NCBI RefSeq assembly: GCF_043876815.1
Contig: NZ_JBAWKA010000001.1
Coordinates: 248,001-312,000 of the forward strand
DNA length: 64,000 nucleotides
Source of the DNA: Gaetbulibacter_A sp043876815
GTDB lineage: Bacteria; Bacteroidota; Bacteroidia; Flavobacteriales; Flavobacteriaceae
Reading direction: 5' to 3'
Shown: positions 7,564 to 16,283 of the stretch, one piece after another
How the letters are laid out: each line of letters starts with the position of its first letter
How positions within the stretch are numbered: position 1 is the stretch's first letter
The notes under the pieces: model-generated
Told to the model about the DNA's origin: nothing
The model's input: only the letters and a program-made list of their open reading frames with translations
Database searches by the model: none
Program-made: the position numbers and the translations under genes

Positions 7564-7620
7564 TTTACTATCAACACTCACATTTTTTTATTAATTTTAA
7601 AAAAATGCAAAGCAATACCG

Positions 7621-7628
7621 TAGTTTTG
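7621..7628 (+). promoter_or_regulatory. -7 box upstream of ssb
   Basis: TAGTTTTG fits TAnnTTTG and lies 24 nt before the ssb ATG. No good -33 TTG is visible at the right distance, so this is a partial match. Confidence 0.45.
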
Positions 7629-7651
7629 CAATTCAATAAATAGAGAAGATT

Positions 7652-8110
7652 ATGTCTGGTACATTAAATAAAGTAATGCTCATAGGGCATTTAGGTGATG
7701 AAGTGAAAATGCACTATTTTGAAGGTGGCGGTTGTGTAGGACGTTTTCCTTTAGCAACTAACGAAACCTATACGAACAAGCAAACCAATGAACGTGTTAC
7801 AAATACAGAATGGCACAATATTGTGGTGCGTAATAAAGGCGCCGAAATTTGTGAAAAGTATTTGAGTAAAGGGGATAAAGTATATATAGAGGGGCGTTTA
7901 AAAACTAGAAAATGGCAAGACGATAGCGGCAATGATCGATATTCTACCGAAATCCAGTGTACGGATTTTACGTTCTTATCTACTAAAAGTGAGAGTGATG
8001 CCAATGCCCAGGTAAGTTCAGCTCCGAGCTCAGCTGGAGTTCAATCCGAAACCAAACCAGAAGCTCCTGTCGCTTCACCTGATGATACAGACGACGATTT
8101 ACCGTTTTAA
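7652..8110 (+). CDS. ssb: Single-stranded DNA-binding protein
   Basis: This 152-residue protein coats ssDNA during replication, repair and recombination. An N-terminal OB fold (about 1-110) opens with MSGTLNKVMLIGHLG and contains the usual NTEWHNIVVRNKGAEICEKY and KVYIEGRLKTRKWQD segments. A Ser/Ala/Pro-rich linker leads to the acidic tip DDTDDDLPF, the docking site for SSB partner proteins. It lies between mutY and gldE, with only 26 nt to the gldE start. Confidence 0.96.
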   Translation: MSGTLNKVMLIGHLGDEVKMHYFEGGGCVGRFPLATNETYTNKQTNERVTNTEWHNIVVRNKGAEICEKYLSKGDKVYIEGRLKTRKWQDDSGNDRYSTEIQCTDFTFLSTKSESDANAQVSSAPSSAGVQSETKPEAPVASPDDTDDDLPF

Positions 8111-8136
8111 ACTAAGTTAAATTAAAACCAAATTAG

Positions 8137-9441
8137 TTGGACCCTGACCCTTCGAGTTTTAAAGCGTTATTTTTTTCAATTGATTTTTCAATTGCTTTTG
8201 GTGTCATATTAGTCGTGATACTACTGTTTTGCTCTGCATTGATTTCTGGTGCTGAGGTAGCACTTTTTTCTCTGCATCGTTCAGACCTGGATTCGGGTTC
8301 TGAAAAACCATCCAAACGGGTCGAGATAATAACAAAGCTTTTGGAACGGCCAAAAAAACTATTAGCCACCATATTAGTAGCCAATAATTTTATCAATATT
8401 GCTATTGTAATTTTGTTCTCATACATTGGAGAACACTTTTTTTCTGGCCTAACTCCGGTTTTAAAGTTTGTTGTTGAGGTTATTATTGTAACCTTCCTCA
8501 TATTACTTTTTGGTGAAATATTACCTAAAATTTATGCTAGCCGAAACAATTTGAAGTTTTCACTTTTTATGGCTTATCCGCTCCGTGTGTTGGACCTTTT
8601 ATTATCACCTGTTAGCCTACCTATGCGAAGTACCACCTTGGCGATTCACAATAAATTAGGAAAACAAAAATCAAATTTAAGCGTGGATCAATTATCGCAG
8701 GCCTTGGAGTTAACCAGTGAGGAAGACACCACAATGGAGGAACACAAGATCCTTCAAGGTATAGTATCCTTTGGAAATACGGATACCAAACAGGTTATGC
8801 GGCCCAGAATTGATATTTTTGCTTTGAATGTCGATCAGAAATACAGTGAAATTATTCCAGAAATTATTGCTAATGGCTATTCACGAATTCCGGTCTATCA
8901 GGAAAATATAGATAATGTTAAGGGGATTCTTTATGTTAAGGATCTATTGCCCTATATTGATCGGAAACAATTTGATTGGACGAGTTTGTTACGTGAAGCA
9001 TTTTTTGTACCTGAAAATAAAAAACTTGATGACCTGATGGCTGAATTTCAAGAGAAAAAAGTGCATTTGGCTGTTGTGGTTGATGAATACGGAGGGACCT
9101 CAGGTTTGATTTCTTTGGAAGATATTATTGAAGAAATTGTGGGGGATATTAGTGATGAGTTTGATGATGAAGACCTAATGTATTCTAAAATTGATCACAA
9201 TAATTATGTTTTTGAGGGTAAAACAGCTTTAAAGGATTTTTACAAAATCATTAAAATTGAAGATGATTCGGTTTTTGAAGCACATAAAGGTGAAGCAGAG
9301 ACTTTAGCCGGTTTTGTTCTGGAAATTTCCGGTAGCTTTCCAAAATTAAATAGTAAAATCACCTTTGAAAATTATCTGTTTACGATAGAAGCCTTAGATA
9401 AAAAGCGCATCAAGCTTATAAAATTTACTATAAACCAATGA
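8137..9441 (+). CDS. gldE: Gliding motility-associated membrane protein GldE (CNNM/CBS family)
   Basis: This 434-residue inner-membrane protein has a DUF21 transmembrane domain at about 20-190, a CBS pair at about 205-340 and a CorC/HlyC-type C-terminal domain at about 355-432. I take the TTG at 8137 as start because the product then begins MDPDPSS, as I recall for GldE, and no ATG fits as well. In F. johnsoniae GldE is linked to GldD and to assembly of the gliding/T9SS machinery. The stop overlaps the gldD start by 4 nt (ATGA), so the two are translationally coupled. Related CNNM proteins transport or sense Mg2+; whether GldE does is not established. Confidence 0.92.
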   Translation: MDPDPSSFKALFFSIDFSIAFGVILVVILLFCSALISGAEVALFSLHRSDLDSGSEKPSKRVEIITKLLERPKKLLATILVANNFINIAIVILFSYIGEHFFSGLTPVLKFVVEVIIVTFLILLFGEILPKIYASRNNLKFSLFMAYPLRVLDLLLSPVSLPMRSTTLAIHNKLGKQKSNLSVDQLSQALELTSEEDTTMEEHKILQGIVSFGNTDTKQVMRPRIDIFALNVDQKYSEIIPEIIANGYSRIPVYQENIDNVKGILYVKDLLPYIDRKQFDWTSLLREAFFVPENKKLDDLMAEFQEKKVHLAVVVDEYGGTSGLISLEDIIEEIVGDISDEFDDEDLMYSKIDHNNYVFEGKTALKDFYKIIKIEDDSVFEAHKGEAETLAGFVLEISGSFPKLNSKITFENYLFTIEALDKKRIKLIKFTINQ

Positions 9442-10022
9442 AAAAAAATAGCTTACTTTTCATCTTTATAGGCTTGTTTCTTATAGCCTGTCATAATGAT
9501 TACACACCAAAGCCTAAAGCATATCTTCGACTGGATTATCCCGCGCCAAAATATCAAACCATTAAATACGATCTGCCTTTTAGTTTTGACAAAAATATCA
9601 TCGCAGATCCGTTGATCTTAAAACAATTGAACTCTGATAACTTAAGTTATGGAATTAACTTAAATTACCCCGACTTGAAAGGAACTGTTTTTTTAACCTA
9701 TAAGGCGATCGAGAACGACCAGAAAAATTTAAATGACTTTTTACGCGATGCTCAAAAATTTACCTTTGAGCATACTAAAATGGCCGATGAGATCCCGGCC
9801 TATCCATACGAAAACAGGAAGCAACGCGTATACGGGATGCTATCAGTGGTTAAGGGTAATGTTGCTTCTCCAGCACAATTTTATGTAACAGACAGTACGG
9901 AGCATTTTTTAACGGGTTCTTTGTATTTTCAAACAAGACCAAATTACGATTCCATCCTTCCGGCAGCCTCTTATATCCAAAAAGATATGCGCCACCTTAT
10001 GGAAACCTTAAAGTGGAAATAA
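9438..10022 (+). CDS. gldD: Gliding motility lipoprotein GldD
   Basis: This 194-residue lipoprotein has a signal peptide ending FLIAC, with the acylated cysteine at 18. The mature start HNDYTPKPKAYLRLDYP is characteristic of GldD. GldD is required for gliding and T9SS function in Flavobacterium. The gene overlaps gldE by 4 nt. Its 3' end comes within 5 nt of the convergent heavy-metal-domain lipoprotein gene. The presence of gldD/gldE agrees with the T9SS cargo domain at the right window edge. Confidence 0.94.
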   Translation: MKKNSLLFIFIGLFLIACHNDYTPKPKAYLRLDYPAPKYQTIKYDLPFSFDKNIIADPLILKQLNSDNLSYGINLNYPDLKGTVFLTYKAIENDQKNLNDFLRDAQKFTFEHTKMADEIPAYPYENRKQRVYGMLSVVKGNVASPAQFYVTDSTEHFLTGSLYFQTRPNYDSILPAASYIQKDMRHLMETLKWK

Positions 10023-10027
10023 ATTAT

Positions 10028-10432
10028 TTATTCCTCCTCTAATAAGGTGTCAACCATTTTCATGTCACTCACCTGATATTCTTTTGAAACACCGGTAACG
10101 GCGTTAGTAAGTAATTCAGGATTTACCTGAGCATCATCGTATTCTACCAAAGCCAATTCTTTTTCAAAATTAACTTTAGCAGATTTTACACCTTTAATTT
10201 TTGATAATTGCTTTTGAATGGTGGCTGCACAACCCATAGCGCAGGTCATACCGCTAATCGTAAACTCAGCTTTCGTGAAATGAGTGTTTGGGTTTTCAAT
10301 TTTTGCTCTTTCAGAGTCTTCAACCACCACCTGATTATCGATGGTTTTGGTCTCGGGAGCTACTTTTTGCTTACAGCTGGTGGCGCCAAACAAAATTGAA
10401 GTAGCACAAATAAAGATTTTTAAGGATGTCAT
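10028..10432 (-). CDS. Lipoprotein with heavy-metal-associated (HMA) domain
   Basis: The best start is the ATG at 10432. It gives a 134-residue protein with a signal peptide and lipobox (GATSC, Cys20); the longer frame up to 10492 would bury the signal peptide. After a short linker, an HMA fold spans about 55-125 (FTISGMTCAMGCAATIQKQL, then GVKSAKVNFEKELALVEYD). The metal motif reads Cys-X3-Cys rather than the classical Cys-X2-Cys. It probably carries or delivers copper or a similar soft metal in the periplasm. No metal ATPase or regulator is adjacent. Confidence 0.82.
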   Translation of the reverse strand: MTSLKIFICATSILFGATSCKQKVAPETKTIDNQVVVEDSERAKIENPNTHFTKAEFTISGMTCAMGCAATIQKQLSKIKGVKSAKVNFEKELALVEYDDAQVNPELLTNAVTGVSKEYQVSDMKMVDTLLEEE

Positions 10433-10595
10433 TTCAGAGGATTTATTAATTAATAAACAGTTTATAAAACTATTAAATATTGACCTTTCCAAAGGGGCGA
10501 TAAATAAATTTTATGATTTTTTTATTATATCATTCCTAGTTATTTCTTAATTTAAGAGACATAATAACTAATAAAACTAAAATAAATAACGACCC

Positions 10596-11045
10596 ATGAA
10601 AAATATTTCCCTTCCCATTCGGTATGGTTTTATTACCGGAATTGTATTAATAGCTTATTTCTTGCTTTTGGATTTGTTCGGAAAGAGCACGAATCCCGTA
10701 TATAGCTTTTTCAATGCGGCCATTACTGCCTTTGGTATTTACGAGGTAATCTACATATCAAAAATTAAAAGTCCGGCAACCTTTAACTATGGCGAAGGAT
10801 TTAAAAATGGGATTATAACAGGTTTTGTTGCTACCGTAGTCTTTACGTTATTCTTTCTGGTGTACTCCACAGAGGTCAATGACTTATTTGTTGATCAATT
10901 ACTTCAAACTGTAAAGCGAAATTTTAATATTGACGTGGGCCTCGTTACCTTTATTGTAGCCATTATGGGCTTTGCTACCACGGTGGTTTCAACACTAACG
11001 GTCATGCAATTATTTAAAAACAGCAATAATATGTCATCAAAGTAA
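10596..11045 (+). CDS. DUF4199 family membrane protein
   Basis: This 149-residue integral membrane protein has about four hydrophobic helices (near 10-27, 36-52, 73-92 and 115-137). The NYGEGFKNGIITGFVATVVF segment is typical of DUF4199 proteins of Bacteroidota. No catalytic motif is visible and no function is established. It stands alone upstream of the L21/L27 operon, which has its own promoter. Confidence 0.8.
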   Translation: MKNISLPIRYGFITGIVLIAYFLLLDLFGKSTNPVYSFFNAAITAFGIYEVIYISKIKSPATFNYGEGFKNGIITGFVATVVFTLFFLVYSTEVNDLFVDQLLQTVKRNFNIDVGLVTFIVAIMGFATTVVSTLTVMQLFKNSNNMSSK

Positions 11046-11053
11046 ATAAAACG

Positions 11054-11084
11054 TTTGTAGATTAATTATTTAGCAGTATATTTG
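11054..11084 (+). promoter_or_regulatory. Promoter for rplU-rpmA
   Basis: TTTG (11054-11057), a 19-nt spacer and TATATTTG (11077-11084) give one of the best matches in the window to the Bacteroidota housekeeping promoter. A small hairpin (ACTCA 11086-11090 with TGAGT 11095-11099) falls at or just after the expected start of the transcript, about 40 nt before rplU. Confidence 0.75.
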
Positions 11085-11125
11085 CACTCATTTTTGAGTA
11101 AAATAATTTAAAAAAACGTTACGCT

Positions 11126-11692
11126 ATGTACGCAATTGTAGAGATAGCAGGGCAACAATTCAAAGTTGAAAAAGACCAAAAGGTTTTTGTCAATCGTTTG
11201 CAAACGGAAGAAGGTAATAAGGTGTCTTTTGACAACGTACTTCTTTTAAGCGATGGAGACAAAGTAACTGTAGGCGCCCCAGCTATAGACGGAGCTCAAG
11301 TAGGAGCAAAAGTCTTAAAACACTTTAAAGGAGATAAAGTGATAGTTTTCAAAAAGAAAAGACGTAAAGGTTACCGTGTGAAAAACGGTTTTAGACCGTC
11401 TTTATCTGAAATCCAGATCGAAAGCATCGTTGCTTCAGGAGCTAAAAAAGCCGAACCGGCTAAAGCTAAAAAATCTGAAACACCAGCAGCTAAGAAATCT
11501 GAGGCGACTAAAACAGAAGCCAAGAAAACCGAAACTAAAAAAGTAGAGACCAAAGCTAAAGCTGAACAGGCTAAAGAATCGCAAGACCTTAGCTCATTTA
11601 CTGTTGTACAGTTAAAAGAAATGGCTAAAGAAAAGGGACTTGAGGGATATTCTTCAATGAAGAAAGCCGAATTAATAGCTGCTTTAAGTTAA
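11126..11692 (+). CDS. rplU: Ribosomal protein bL21 with C-terminal SAP/Rho_N-like extension
   Basis: Residues 1-104 are a normal bL21 (MYAIVEIAGQQFKVEKDQ, FKKKRRKGYRVKNGFRP). They are followed by an Ala/Lys/Glu/Thr-rich repetitive linker at about 105-153 and a compact helical module at about 155-188 (SFTVVQLKEMAKEKGLEGYS, then KKAELIAALS). The module resembles the SAP or Rho N-terminal helix-extension-helix fold, which binds nucleic acid. Plain bL21 is about 103 residues, so the protein is nearly doubled. The frame is continuous and rpmA follows after 25 nt. I believe related flavobacteria share this extension, but its role is unknown. Confidence 0.93.
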   Translation: MYAIVEIAGQQFKVEKDQKVFVNRLQTEEGNKVSFDNVLLLSDGDKVTVGAPAIDGAQVGAKVLKHFKGDKVIVFKKKRRKGYRVKNGFRPSLSEIQIESIVASGAKKAEPAKAKKSETPAAKKSEATKTEAKKTETKKVETKAKAEQAKESQDLSSFTVVQLKEMAKEKGLEGYSSMKKAELIAALS

Positions 11693-11717
11693 TATTAAAA
11701 TATAAAATCGAAATAAA

Positions 11718-11978
11718 ATGGCACACAAAAAAGGAGTCGGAAGTTCGAAAAACGGTAGAGAATCAGAATCGAAACGACTAGGCGTTAAGATCTTTGGTGG
11801 TCAGGCTGCCGTAGCAGGAAACATTATTGTAAGACAACGTGGAAATACACATCACCCAGGTGAGAACGTATATTCTTCTAAAGACCATACCTTACATGCA
11901 CAAGTTGATGGCATCGTAAAATTTAGTAAGAAAAAAGATAACAAATCGTATGTTTCTATCGAGCCTTTCGAAGCTTAA
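11718..11978 (+). CDS. rpmA: Ribosomal protein bL27
   Basis: This 86-residue large-subunit protein near the peptidyl-transferase centre opens MAHKKGVGSSKNGRESESKR, the flexible basic N-terminus expected without a cleaved prepeptide. The GGQAAVAGNIIVRQRG and HPGENVYSSKDHTL segments are diagnostic. It sits 25 nt after rplU, the universal L21-L27 pair, and ends at a strong terminator. Confidence 0.97.
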   Translation: MAHKKGVGSSKNGRESESKRLGVKIFGGQAAVAGNIIVRQRGNTHHPGENVYSSKDHTLHAQVDGIVKFSKKKDNKSYVSIEPFEA

Positions 11979-12000
11979 GAAAATTACGTTTTAAATTTAT

Positions 12001-12035
12001 AAAAAACCCTTTCTGATATTCAGAAAGGGTTTTTT
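12001..12035. terminator. Bidirectional terminator between rpmA and the sulfatase operon
   Basis: A perfect 15-bp stem (AAAAAACCCTTTCTG with its complement) around a 5-nt ATATT loop. A/T tracts on both sides let it serve rpmA on the plus strand and the sulfatases on the minus strand. Confidence 0.88.
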
Positions 12036-12056
12036 AATTTTAGGTTTGTTTTGATT

Positions 12057-14132
12057 CTATTCTATATAGAATATGACAGGTTCTTTTGTTTCATAACCCA
12101 ATTTATGCCATTCTAACTGAATCGGTTTTTGAGCTCTTTCCTTATTCTGAATGTAAATACGAATAGGGTGAAACCCTTTTTGAAGCAGCATTGATTCTGT
12201 TTTTTTGGTGTTGAATTGGTAGCCAAAATCAGCATCTACCAATATCGCATCTTGCAAACGGATTAAGGCTTTTTCGGAAGCGCTAAAAGTAAACGTATAC
12301 GATCCTGTTTCCGGAATCTTTATGAAGCCCTCCAGTAAATAATAGTCTTCCGGGATTGCTGAGAAATCGAAATCCTTTATAGCTGTTGTTACACCACTTG
12401 TTTCCGGTTTTAAAACAGACAAATTTGGAAGCCATGGATAGCTGCCTGAGAATCCCAGCCAGCGTAAACCTATTTTTGGATTTAGCAGTTTTGTTCCGGG
12501 AACAGGAAGGCTATCGTAAGGTCGTGGCGCAGTTAGGTTTTGACGACGCATTTGCAGAACCTTTGTTTTGAACCTATTTTGAAGGGTATCCATGCCCGAT
12601 TCCTTCGCCAGATTATCGGTTTGATAGGTGTCTTTGGTTATGTTATAAATTTCAAAATCCGCATTTGGGTCACTGATATCATAGCGTAATCCCACATAAT
12701 TATGATGTCGAACCATCTGCATGTTATTTCTAGAACGCCCTTGGTGTTGTGGGATAAAATCAGTGTATTTTGGTGTTTTTCCTTTTTGAAAGTATTCTAT
12801 GTAAATATTGCCAGGGCTTTGGTGACCTTCACCTGTAAGTGTTGGAACTAGAGATGTTCCATCGCTATTTGCCGGGGCTGGTAATCCGGCTAGTTCTGAA
12901 AAGGTTGGCAGCCAGTCATATGAAATAGAGGGCGTATCGTTTACGCTATTTTGTGGTATGTGTTCTGGCCATCGTGCAATAAGCGGCATGCGGATGCCAC
13001 CTTCTAAAAGATCACGTTTGATACCATTAAATGGCCCAAAACTATCGAAAAAATCAGGGGTACTATTGACGTAATTTTTTGGTAAGTACGATTCTCTTGA
13101 AGGGCCATTATCAGAGGTAAAAACGATTAGTGTATTATGATCTATTTTAAGGTCCTTAAGTAATTGGATAAGATCTCCTACGGCACTATCAATACGCCTT
13201 ACGGAAGTTGCATAGCGTTTATAGGTGTCTGGCCATGGGGTTATTTTTCCTTTCGGGGAATAGGTAGCATTGGCATAATCAGGATGCATCCAGGAATCCG
13301 GAGTTCCTGAAGCCGTATTTATAAGTTGACCGGGTTCTCCCAGCCATTGTAAACCACCGTTTAAACCACCGCCTTGCGGATATGCCTGAGTAGGCAATTC
13401 CAAAACGGCGTGAGGCGTATCGTAGGCCAAAAACATAAAAAAGGGTTTATCATCGGTTTCTGTTTGCTGTTTAATCCACTGTTTGGCTTTGGCTGTCCAA
13501 AGGTCGGTAGTATAACATTTATCAGTAGTTTCGGTGATATCGGTATCGTTCTCCAAAACCTGGCCAACATTACGATATAATTTCTCTTTCGGGTAATGTT
13601 CATGGCCGTCAACATGACGCATGTAACCGAAGAAATAATCAAAACCACGATTTGCAGGTTTCCCCGGCCAGGTATGGCCATTTTCAGACCAGCGATTATC
13701 ACCTTGTAATCCCCATTTCCCAATGACGGCTGTTTTGTAACCGGCATTTTGAAGGACAGTACCCAAGGTATGATTATCAGCAAGGGCCTTGTCGAATTGA
13801 TTGTCGCGCACATTGGCGTGACCCTGACTCAGCCCGCTGAGCAAGGAAGCTCGAGAGGGGGCACAAACAGGTGCTGCTGCATAATGATGGGTAAGCAGCA
13901 TACCTTCCTTCGCCATGGTGTCCAAATTTGGTGTTTGCATGCGAGGTTCTGCTGAGCCGTAGGTAATCTGTCTTTGGTTTTGGAAAAGAATTCCCAAGTC
14001 GCCATAGCCTAGATCATCGGTTAAAATGAAGATGATATTAGGTTGTTCTTTTTGATCTGACTCGTTATTTTGGCTCAAACCTAAAGATGAGCAGAGAAAA
14101 CACAGAATAAAAAGGGATCTTGAGAAATGCAT
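12057..14132 (-). CDS. Secreted sulfatase (arylsulfatase-like) with C-terminal PA14-like domain
   Basis: This 691-residue type I sulfatase hydrolyses sulfate esters, probably on an algal or host polysaccharide. A signal peptide occupies about 1-20. Metal ligands Asp39-Asp40 (FILTDDLGYGD) and the CAPSR motif (Cys90, converted to formylglycine by a maturase) mark the active site; VFTSDNGPSRES gives the second metal cluster. The last ~100 residues (DYYLLEGFIKIPETGSYTFTF onward) look like a PA14/carbohydrate-binding module. The start lies 1 nt after the stop of the upstream sulfatase gene, so the two are coupled. Substrate unknown; no SusC/D pair is nearby. Confidence 0.9.
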   Translation of the reverse strand: MHFSRSLFILCFLCSSLGLSQNNESDQKEQPNIIFILTDDLGYGDLGILFQNQRQITYGSAEPRMQTPNLDTMAKEGMLLTHHYAAAPVCAPSRASLLSGLSQGHANVRDNQFDKALADNHTLGTVLQNAGYKTAVIGKWGLQGDNRWSENGHTWPGKPANRGFDYFFGYMRHVDGHEHYPKEKLYRNVGQVLENDTDITETTDKCYTTDLWTAKAKQWIKQQTETDDKPFFMFLAYDTPHAVLELPTQAYPQGGGLNGGLQWLGEPGQLINTASGTPDSWMHPDYANATYSPKGKITPWPDTYKRYATSVRRIDSAVGDLIQLLKDLKIDHNTLIVFTSDNGPSRESYLPKNYVNSTPDFFDSFGPFNGIKRDLLEGGIRMPLIARWPEHIPQNSVNDTPSISYDWLPTFSELAGLPAPANSDGTSLVPTLTGEGHQSPGNIYIEYFQKGKTPKYTDFIPQHQGRSRNNMQMVRHHNYVGLRYDISDPNADFEIYNITKDTYQTDNLAKESGMDTLQNRFKTKVLQMRRQNLTAPRPYDSLPVPGTKLLNPKIGLRWLGFSGSYPWLPNLSVLKPETSGVTTAIKDFDFSAIPEDYYLLEGFIKIPETGSYTFTFSASEKALIRLQDAILVDADFGYQFNTKKTESMLLQKGFHPIRIYIQNKERAQKPIQLEWHKLGYETKEPVIFYIE

Positions 14133-14133
14133 A

Positions 14134-16047
14134 TTAATATTTTTTGTCTGGTGTTAATGATGATCGATAATCATAATGGTTAGGGACTAGTCCCAAGCTG
14201 CCCAAAAAATCCAGACATGCCGCTGTTACATTGTACTTGCGTTGGTTCTTTGAAGCTTCCTCCTTTATGGTGCCTATAAAAGGCGTTTTGTCCGAAACGT
14301 ATAATAAATAATTTATGGTTCTTAGGGCTATAAATTCATTGGGGTCTTTGCAGAACTGGATAAGTAATTCTTTTGCATTTTGATCATTAAAAAGGTCGTA
14401 GGCTATGGTTGCTGCTGTTAGAGCCACTGGTGGATAACTGTCGGTCATCGCCTTTAGAATATCACTTTTATATTTTGAAAGGACCTTTTTATTTTGACTC
14501 TTTAATCCGGTAATCGCCCAGAAACGCATAATATTGTTAGTATGGCTTAAAGCCGTTTTTTGTTTTGATGCGATAGTTATGCCTTGTTTTCCTGATAAGG
14601 AAGCGATGCTGTAAATTTCAGAAAAAGGATATTTTTCCTGATCTAACCGGAATTCATAAGGCGTTGTATTTTTAGAAATTTTGTCGATCTCATATTCTGG
14701 GAGGAACATCACATCTCTGGAGTCCAGAATGCGGGTATCCAACTCTTTTTTAAATGCCCCTATTTTTTTCTGAAGCTCAGGGTCATCAATTAAATTTTTG
14801 GTTTCCCAAAGATCATTACTGGTATCATAAAACGATTCTGCTTTACGGGGATTGAATAAGGATTCCTGAAATGGGGACAATTTATTATTTTTGAAATCTT
14901 CGCGCATCAGCTGTTTTATTTCACCTATTTCCATATACCTGATGTATCTGAGTTCGGGCATAAACGGGAGGTAATTTCTGGTATAAATATAGGTGCCATC
15001 TGTGATGCTTCGTGTCATATCGATACCGTTGTCGGAGCGGTCGTTTGATAAGGCTATGTATTCTGGATGCCCGGCTTCCCTGTCTGTTATTACACGTCCT
15101 TTCATATGTTCAGGAATCGGGATTCCGGCTAGTGCTAACATGGTAGGTGCGAGATCTTCAAAATTAATTAACTCCTTTACGATGCCACTTTTTTTCCAGG
15201 GTGAAAGGTGTTTATATTTTTCAGGAAACCATGCAATAAATGGGACTTGGTATCCATAATTAATACCATTGGTCTTTCCTCTGGGCATACCTTCACCATG
15301 GTCGGCGAAACTAAAAATAATAGTACTCTCTCTCAAGCCTTCTTTTTCCAAACGCTCCAGGATTTGTCCGATTTTATAATCTGTAAGTGCGATGCTGTTG
15401 TAAACCCGGGCAAATTGTTTTCGCATTTCCGGGGTGTCATTGTAAATTGGGGGCATGTTGAAGCTATCTTCGGAAATATGAAGTTCCTGGGGAAGCTCGT
15501 CTAACACACTTTTTTTATAGGTCTCATAAGGAGTCGTCATGGTTCTGGACTGGTGGGAATCCATTAAGTTAAAAACTGAGAAAAAGGGTTGTTTGGGGTC
15601 GCGTTTCCACCAACCCGCGCTCTTGGAACTTTCATGCCAAGCCTCATTTGTAAAGGCTTTTGCGTTTTTTACATTATAATCTGTTTTTGCATTATTACTG
15701 GTATAATATCCCGCTTGTTTCAGATAATATGGAAATCCTTTTATAAATTCTGGCACAGGATAGTGGCTCCGATGATTTCCGGTACCTAGGGCATAGGTTC
15801 GCACTCCGGTAATTAATGTAGACCGCGATGGCGAACATACTGTACCTGTTGAAAAGGCATTGGTAAACTTCATGCCTGATGCTGCGAGCTGATCCAAGTT
15901 CGGGGTTTTTGCATTCTCATCACCGTAACATCCTATAAATTGTGGGGACGTGTCCTCGAAGGTAATCCATAATATATTCGGTTTTTCCTGAGCACAGGAA
16001 GCGATTGTAAATACGAGGCAAATAAAAGAAAGAATACGAGTGATCAT
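14134..16047 (-). CDS. Sulfatase lipoprotein
   Basis: This 637-residue sulfatase has a lipobox (FTIASC, Cys18), so it is probably membrane-anchored in the periplasm or on the surface. Active-site elements are present: WITFEDTSP for the first metal ligands, CSPSR with Cys71 as the formylglycine residue, and FSFADHGEGMPRGK for the second cluster. The final ~150 residues (ALSHTNNIMRFWAITGLKSQ onward) look like short HEAT-type helical repeats, seen in some heparan-sulfatase-like proteins. It is the first gene of the two-gene sulfatase unit. The differing C-termini suggest the partners act on different positions of one glycan. Confidence 0.88.
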   Translation of the reverse strand: MITRILSFICLVFTIASCAQEKPNILWITFEDTSPQFIGCYGDENAKTPNLDQLAASGMKFTNAFSTGTVCSPSRSTLITGVRTYALGTGNHRSHYPVPEFIKGFPYYLKQAGYYTSNNAKTDYNVKNAKAFTNEAWHESSKSAGWWKRDPKQPFFSVFNLMDSHQSRTMTTPYETYKKSVLDELPQELHISEDSFNMPPIYNDTPEMRKQFARVYNSIALTDYKIGQILERLEKEGLRESTIIFSFADHGEGMPRGKTNGINYGYQVPFIAWFPEKYKHLSPWKKSGIVKELINFEDLAPTMLALAGIPIPEHMKGRVITDREAGHPEYIALSNDRSDNGIDMTRSITDGTYIYTRNYLPFMPELRYIRYMEIGEIKQLMREDFKNNKLSPFQESLFNPRKAESFYDTSNDLWETKNLIDDPELQKKIGAFKKELDTRILDSRDVMFLPEYEIDKISKNTTPYEFRLDQEKYPFSEIYSIASLSGKQGITIASKQKTALSHTNNIMRFWAITGLKSQNKKVLSKYKSDILKAMTDSYPPVALTAATIAYDLFNDQNAKELLIQFCKDPNEFIALRTINYLLYVSDKTPFIGTIKEEASKNQRKYNVTAACLDFLGSLGLVPNHYDYRSSLTPDKKY

Positions 16048-16230
16048 TTTGGCTCTTTAAAAAATGAACCACTAATATAGTTTTTTTGAAGCAATTCAGG
16101 TTGTTTAATTAAAGGGAGGTTGAAGTATCGTGCACGAGCGATTGTAACAGCATCCTTTTTTGAATTTGTGAAAAAAAGATATCGTGGAAAGCGCGGTTTA
16201 TTTTGATTTTTTTCAAAATAAACGGGCCAT

Positions 16231-16260
16231 AAAAAAACCCTGAACAAATGGCTCAGGGTT
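16231..16260 (-). terminator. Terminator for ahcY
   Basis: An 8-bp stem AACCCTGA / TCAGGGTT with a 9-nt loop, followed on the minus strand by a run of seven T. It starts about 24 nt past the ahcY stop. The rest of the gap between ahcY and the sulfatases holds nothing I recognise. Confidence 0.78.
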
Positions 16261-16283
16261 CTAAATGGTATTCTAATGAGATA

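Noticed and set aside
13361..13813. 150-codon frame inside the first sulfatase on the same strand, other phase
   Set aside because: The sulfatase frame shows conserved motifs throughout this interval; the alternative translation shows none.
16044..16247. 67-codon minus-strand frame before the sulfatase operon
   Set aside because: It begins inside the ahcY terminator stem, has no recognisable domain, and overlaps the sulfatase start; chance openness in AT-rich DNA is more likely.
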